Under the pieces are notes generated by a model. It was not told where the DNA came from. It searched no databases and saw only the letters and a program-made list of their open reading frames with translations. The position numbers and the translations under genes were made by a program. Below are positions 40,734-42,798 of a stretch of 42,798 bases of DNA, one piece after another (position 1 is the first letter of the stretch; each line of letters starts with the position of its first letter). The DNA is taken from contig CAMWUL010000023.1 of the NCBI GenBank assembly GCA_947177445.1, forward strand, positions 1 to 42,798, written 5' to 3'. The DNA is from an uncultured Lachnospiraceae bacterium (GTDB lineage: Bacteria > Bacillota > Clostridia > Lachnospirales > Lachnospiraceae).

Positions 40734-42593
40734 CTATTCTGAAATTTTTTTAATTTTTTTATTTAATTCTTTTGGCTGGTAATACTGCCTATCCAGCTGT
40801 AGGTCGAATACTGCGTTCAGGGCGGTGAGAACCTGCGACCCTGTATAAGTAGATTTGTAACACATATCCGCTATATTGGTTACTGCCATGTTCTGCAGGG
40901 TTTCTATGACAGGCCCGATGGCGAAATGCATTCCTCTGTCATCTAGTTTCTTTTCTAGCAGGCGGTAAATCAACAGTGCGGTGTAACAGATCATAAAGTG
41001 CGCCGTGATATGCTCTCTGGTATGATGGAACACGGGCCTGCCGGAGAAGTCCGTTTTCATGATTCGGAAGCAGTCCTCTATTTTATAGCGCTGTGAACTG
41101 ATGCTTACAATCTCTTTTGCGCTTTCGTCAAGGTTTGTGGCTATGGCGTAGTAGCCGTCGTATTTTTCCTCTTCATCGATCAGCGCCCGGTCAATGTCAT
41201 ATGATTTCCCTGTCTTTTCTTCATCAGGACTGGTTTCAGTCCTTTTGATAAACCGCGTTACGTCATGGGGGCCTTTTTTATAAGTTTCAGGATCCATGTT
41301 TTCTAACAGCTTTTTTGCACGTTCTATCTGGCGGTTCCGTATGGTCCTCTGGTACTCCATCATTTTGCGTGAAAAGGTGATGATGACTGACTGAGGAACC
41401 ATGGCCGGTGATTTTACCCGTTTCTTTTTCCTGTTCTTTAAGATTTTTTCTTCATAAAATCCCAGATCCACAGCCTTGTCTGCGGGAATGGTCTTATATG
41501 CCTTGTCAAGGTAGAGGGGCCTTTTGTCCGGATCGGACTTGTCAAACTCTTTCAGTGATCGGACGGACACAGGGGAGTCGTCTGATAAAAGGCGGTAGTC
41601 ATAATCGTTGAAAACCGCCTGTTTTAAATCAGCAGAAAGCTTTTTGACTGACTGGGTAACAATAAAAGCCCTCCCGCCCATGGAGTTGAAATTTCTTATG
41701 TTTAAGGAGCCAAGTCCCGCATCGGCACAGTAAATGAATTTTCTGCCATGGAGCATTTTTGCAAGCTTCTTTTCCAGGGGTACTGCGGTGGTCTGTTCAT
41801 TGTCAGATCCGGAGGCAAGGCACATCGTCAGAGGGATCCCGTCAGCGTCCATAAACAGCCCCATCTCCACTAAGGGCGCGGGCTGATGCTGTTTGGAGAT
41901 CCCGTATTTCCGGAACCCTTTTATCAGTTCTCCCGTGACTTCGTCAAGATAATCTTCATCCGGCGATTCCGTCTCAAAATAAAAGTTGGTGCAGTCATAA
42001 TAGCATACAGAAGTGTTTCTTCTGACGATGCTGCAGCTGGAATCATACAGACGGGAAATGTATTCGTCATAATGGGCAGCCATAATATCCAGCGTACGGT
42101 GTATGTGCTGATAGTCAAAAGAGGGCTGCTCATAATAACGGTTAAGGTGCCTGAGGCTGTTAAGCTTGGAACCGGGGTACAAGATGCGGTCATAGGTAAG
42201 AAAGCGGTTCACAAGGTCGGGGTCAAAGGTGATCTTGGAATCAGCCGTGGCCTCTTTAAAAAAGGAGCCGACAGCCAGCTGGTGGTAAAGCAGCTGGAGA
42301 AAAAAGTAGCCAATATTCAGGCTGGAACTGGAAGAAGCAGGACGATCTGTGATTTTAATTTTCTCATTAAAATCAATTTTAACCTCCATGGAAACCCTGC
42401 CTTCTTTTTCTTCCCTGTTATATTTGGCAACCTGTTCTCTGGCATAAGCGAGAGGATCGTCCGTAATCATAAGCAGTTCAGAATGTTTTCCGATACGTGC
42501 AATATTTTTGGTTGTTGTCTTAGAGCCGTTGCGGAAACCTTTCTGGATAAAGTATGTGGGGTCTTTTGATTTTTTGTCATAATTAAGTTTCAT
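40734..42593 (-). CDS. IS1634-family DDE transposase
   Basis: A 619-residue transposase. The likely DDE triad is Asp200 (YYDCTNFYFE), Asp291 (YCADAGLGSLNI) and Glu506 (SQRYKIEDCFRIMK); the YxxxE-like end with RPVFHHTREHITAHFMICY belongs to the IS4/IS1634 group. I chose ATG 42593 (MKLNYDKKSKDPTYF) with AAAGG just upstream; the frame is open to 42680, but that extension has no ribosome site and is not family-like. No frameshift or stop is seen, so the enzyme appears functional. Confidence 0.9.
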   Translation of the reverse strand: MKLNYDKKSKDPTYFIQKGFRNGSKTTTKNIARIGKHSELLMITDDPLAYAREQVAKYNREEKEGRVSMEVKIDFNEKIKITDRPASSSSSLNIGYFFLQLLYHQLAVGSFFKEATADSKITFDPDLVNRFLTYDRILYPGSKLNSLRHLNRYYEQPSFDYQHIHRTLDIMAAHYDEYISRLYDSSCSIVRRNTSVCYYDCTNFYFETESPDEDYLDEVTGELIKGFRKYGISKQHQPAPLVEMGLFMDADGIPLTMCLASGSDNEQTTAVPLEKKLAKMLHGRKFIYCADAGLGSLNIRNFNSMGGRAFIVTQSVKKLSADLKQAVFNDYDYRLLSDDSPVSVRSLKEFDKSDPDKRPLYLDKAYKTIPADKAVDLGFYEEKILKNRKKKRVKSPAMVPQSVIITFSRKMMEYQRTIRNRQIERAKKLLENMDPETYKKGPHDVTRFIKRTETSPDEEKTGKSYDIDRALIDEEEKYDGYYAIATNLDESAKEIVSISSQRYKIEDCFRIMKTDFSGRPVFHHTREHITAHFMICYTALLIYRLLEKKLDDRGMHFAIGPVIETLQNMAVTNIADMCYKSTYTGSQVLTALNAVFDLQLDRQYYQPKELNKKIKKISE

Positions 42594-42743
42594 GCCTTTA
42601 TTATATTGCATTCTGTGTGTGAAGTCAATACCATACATCACCGTACAACATAAAAATTTCAAAATTTGACAAAAAAACAAGCCATAAATGGCTTAAATAA
42701 GGGATTCTATAAAATTTAGATATTACATAAGTGTTTAAAACCC

Positions 42744-42798
42744 GTTCTGCAAAAGGAAGTAAATGAAAAGGTTACTTTTCACGGCTTCGCCGTTCAAA
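42744..42798. repeat. Right direct repeat flanking the IS (truncated by window end)
   Basis: These 55 bp are identical to 40492-40546. They include the start of the GTTACTTTTCAC repeat at 42771. The copy runs off the window, so its true length is not visible. Confidence 0.85.

Larger units (their letters stand above)
40637..42743 (-). mobile_element. IS1634-type insertion sequence, about 2.1 kb
   Basis: The ends carry 13-bp inverted repeats, GTTTTAAACACTT at 40639-40651 and its reverse complement at 42729-42741. They enclose one transposase gene. The outer boundaries are uncertain by two or three bases, because C/G runs adjoin both ends. Long direct repeats on either side fit the IS1634 family, whose members (IS1634, IS1549) are known for unusually long and variable target duplications. 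The element looks intact and may be active. Confidence 0.8.

Overview
The window looks like a chromosomal segment from a gut-type Lachnospiraceae bacterium (Clostridia). Evidence for this is inference from gene content: Firmicutes-style GGAGG ribosome binding sites and sigma-A promoters, a T-box leader on thrS, HemZ, a bifunctional Rel, LplABC-like sugar uptake genes, and families common in Lachnospiraceae (DUF4317, DUF6033, DUF1540). I cannot assign a genus from the sequence alone. There are no rRNA genes, CRISPR arrays or phage modules. The only clearly intact mobile element is an insertion sequence at the right edge.

Layout. (1) 1-3310 is a patchwork: a 144-bp MITE-like inverted-repeat element, a broken HAD hydrolase, a YqeK-like HD protein, tRNA-Pro(UGG), a transposase/nuclease remnant, a small membrane protein and a lipoprotein nuclease. 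(2) 3310-13070 is a carbohydrate-use island: an LplABC-type substrate-binding lipoprotein and two permeases, a GH43-like enzyme with a CBM6-like tail, an orphan rhamnosidase-type N-terminal domain, a membrane-anchored AraC-type regulator, and a GH4 enzyme with its own promoter. No ATPase gene is present, so a shared MsmX/MsmK-type ATPase presumably powers the transporter. (3) 13500-25180 is a compact housekeeping run: SEC-C protein, HdeD-like membrane protein, a two-CBS protein resembling the c-di-AMP receptor DarB/CbpB, apt, rel, a glyoxalase II-like hydrolase, a MoxR/DUF58/transglutaminase trio, and hemZ. (4) 25200-34170 carries DUF4317, a TPR lipoprotein, a XRE regulator, pyrF, thrH, a tiny secreted Cys/His protein, a two-part solute-binding lipoprotein, DUF6033 and a cyclophilin lipoprotein. 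(5) 34200-42798 carries a CarD-like regulator, a threonine T-box and thrS, a DUF1540 protein, a LysM protein, an O-antigen-ligase-like membrane protein, and an IS1634-type insertion sequence.

Two threads run through the window. A dispersed repeat family built on GTTACTTTTCAC / GTGAAAAGTAAC sits in intergenic gaps between operons. The IS at the right edge appears to have duplicated about 145 bp of target, including one of these repeats. The most interesting functional linkage is the DarB/CbpB-like CBS protein directly upstream of apt and rel, which would connect c-di-AMP sensing with (p)ppGpp control. All functional calls are by reading the sequence; no database search was run.
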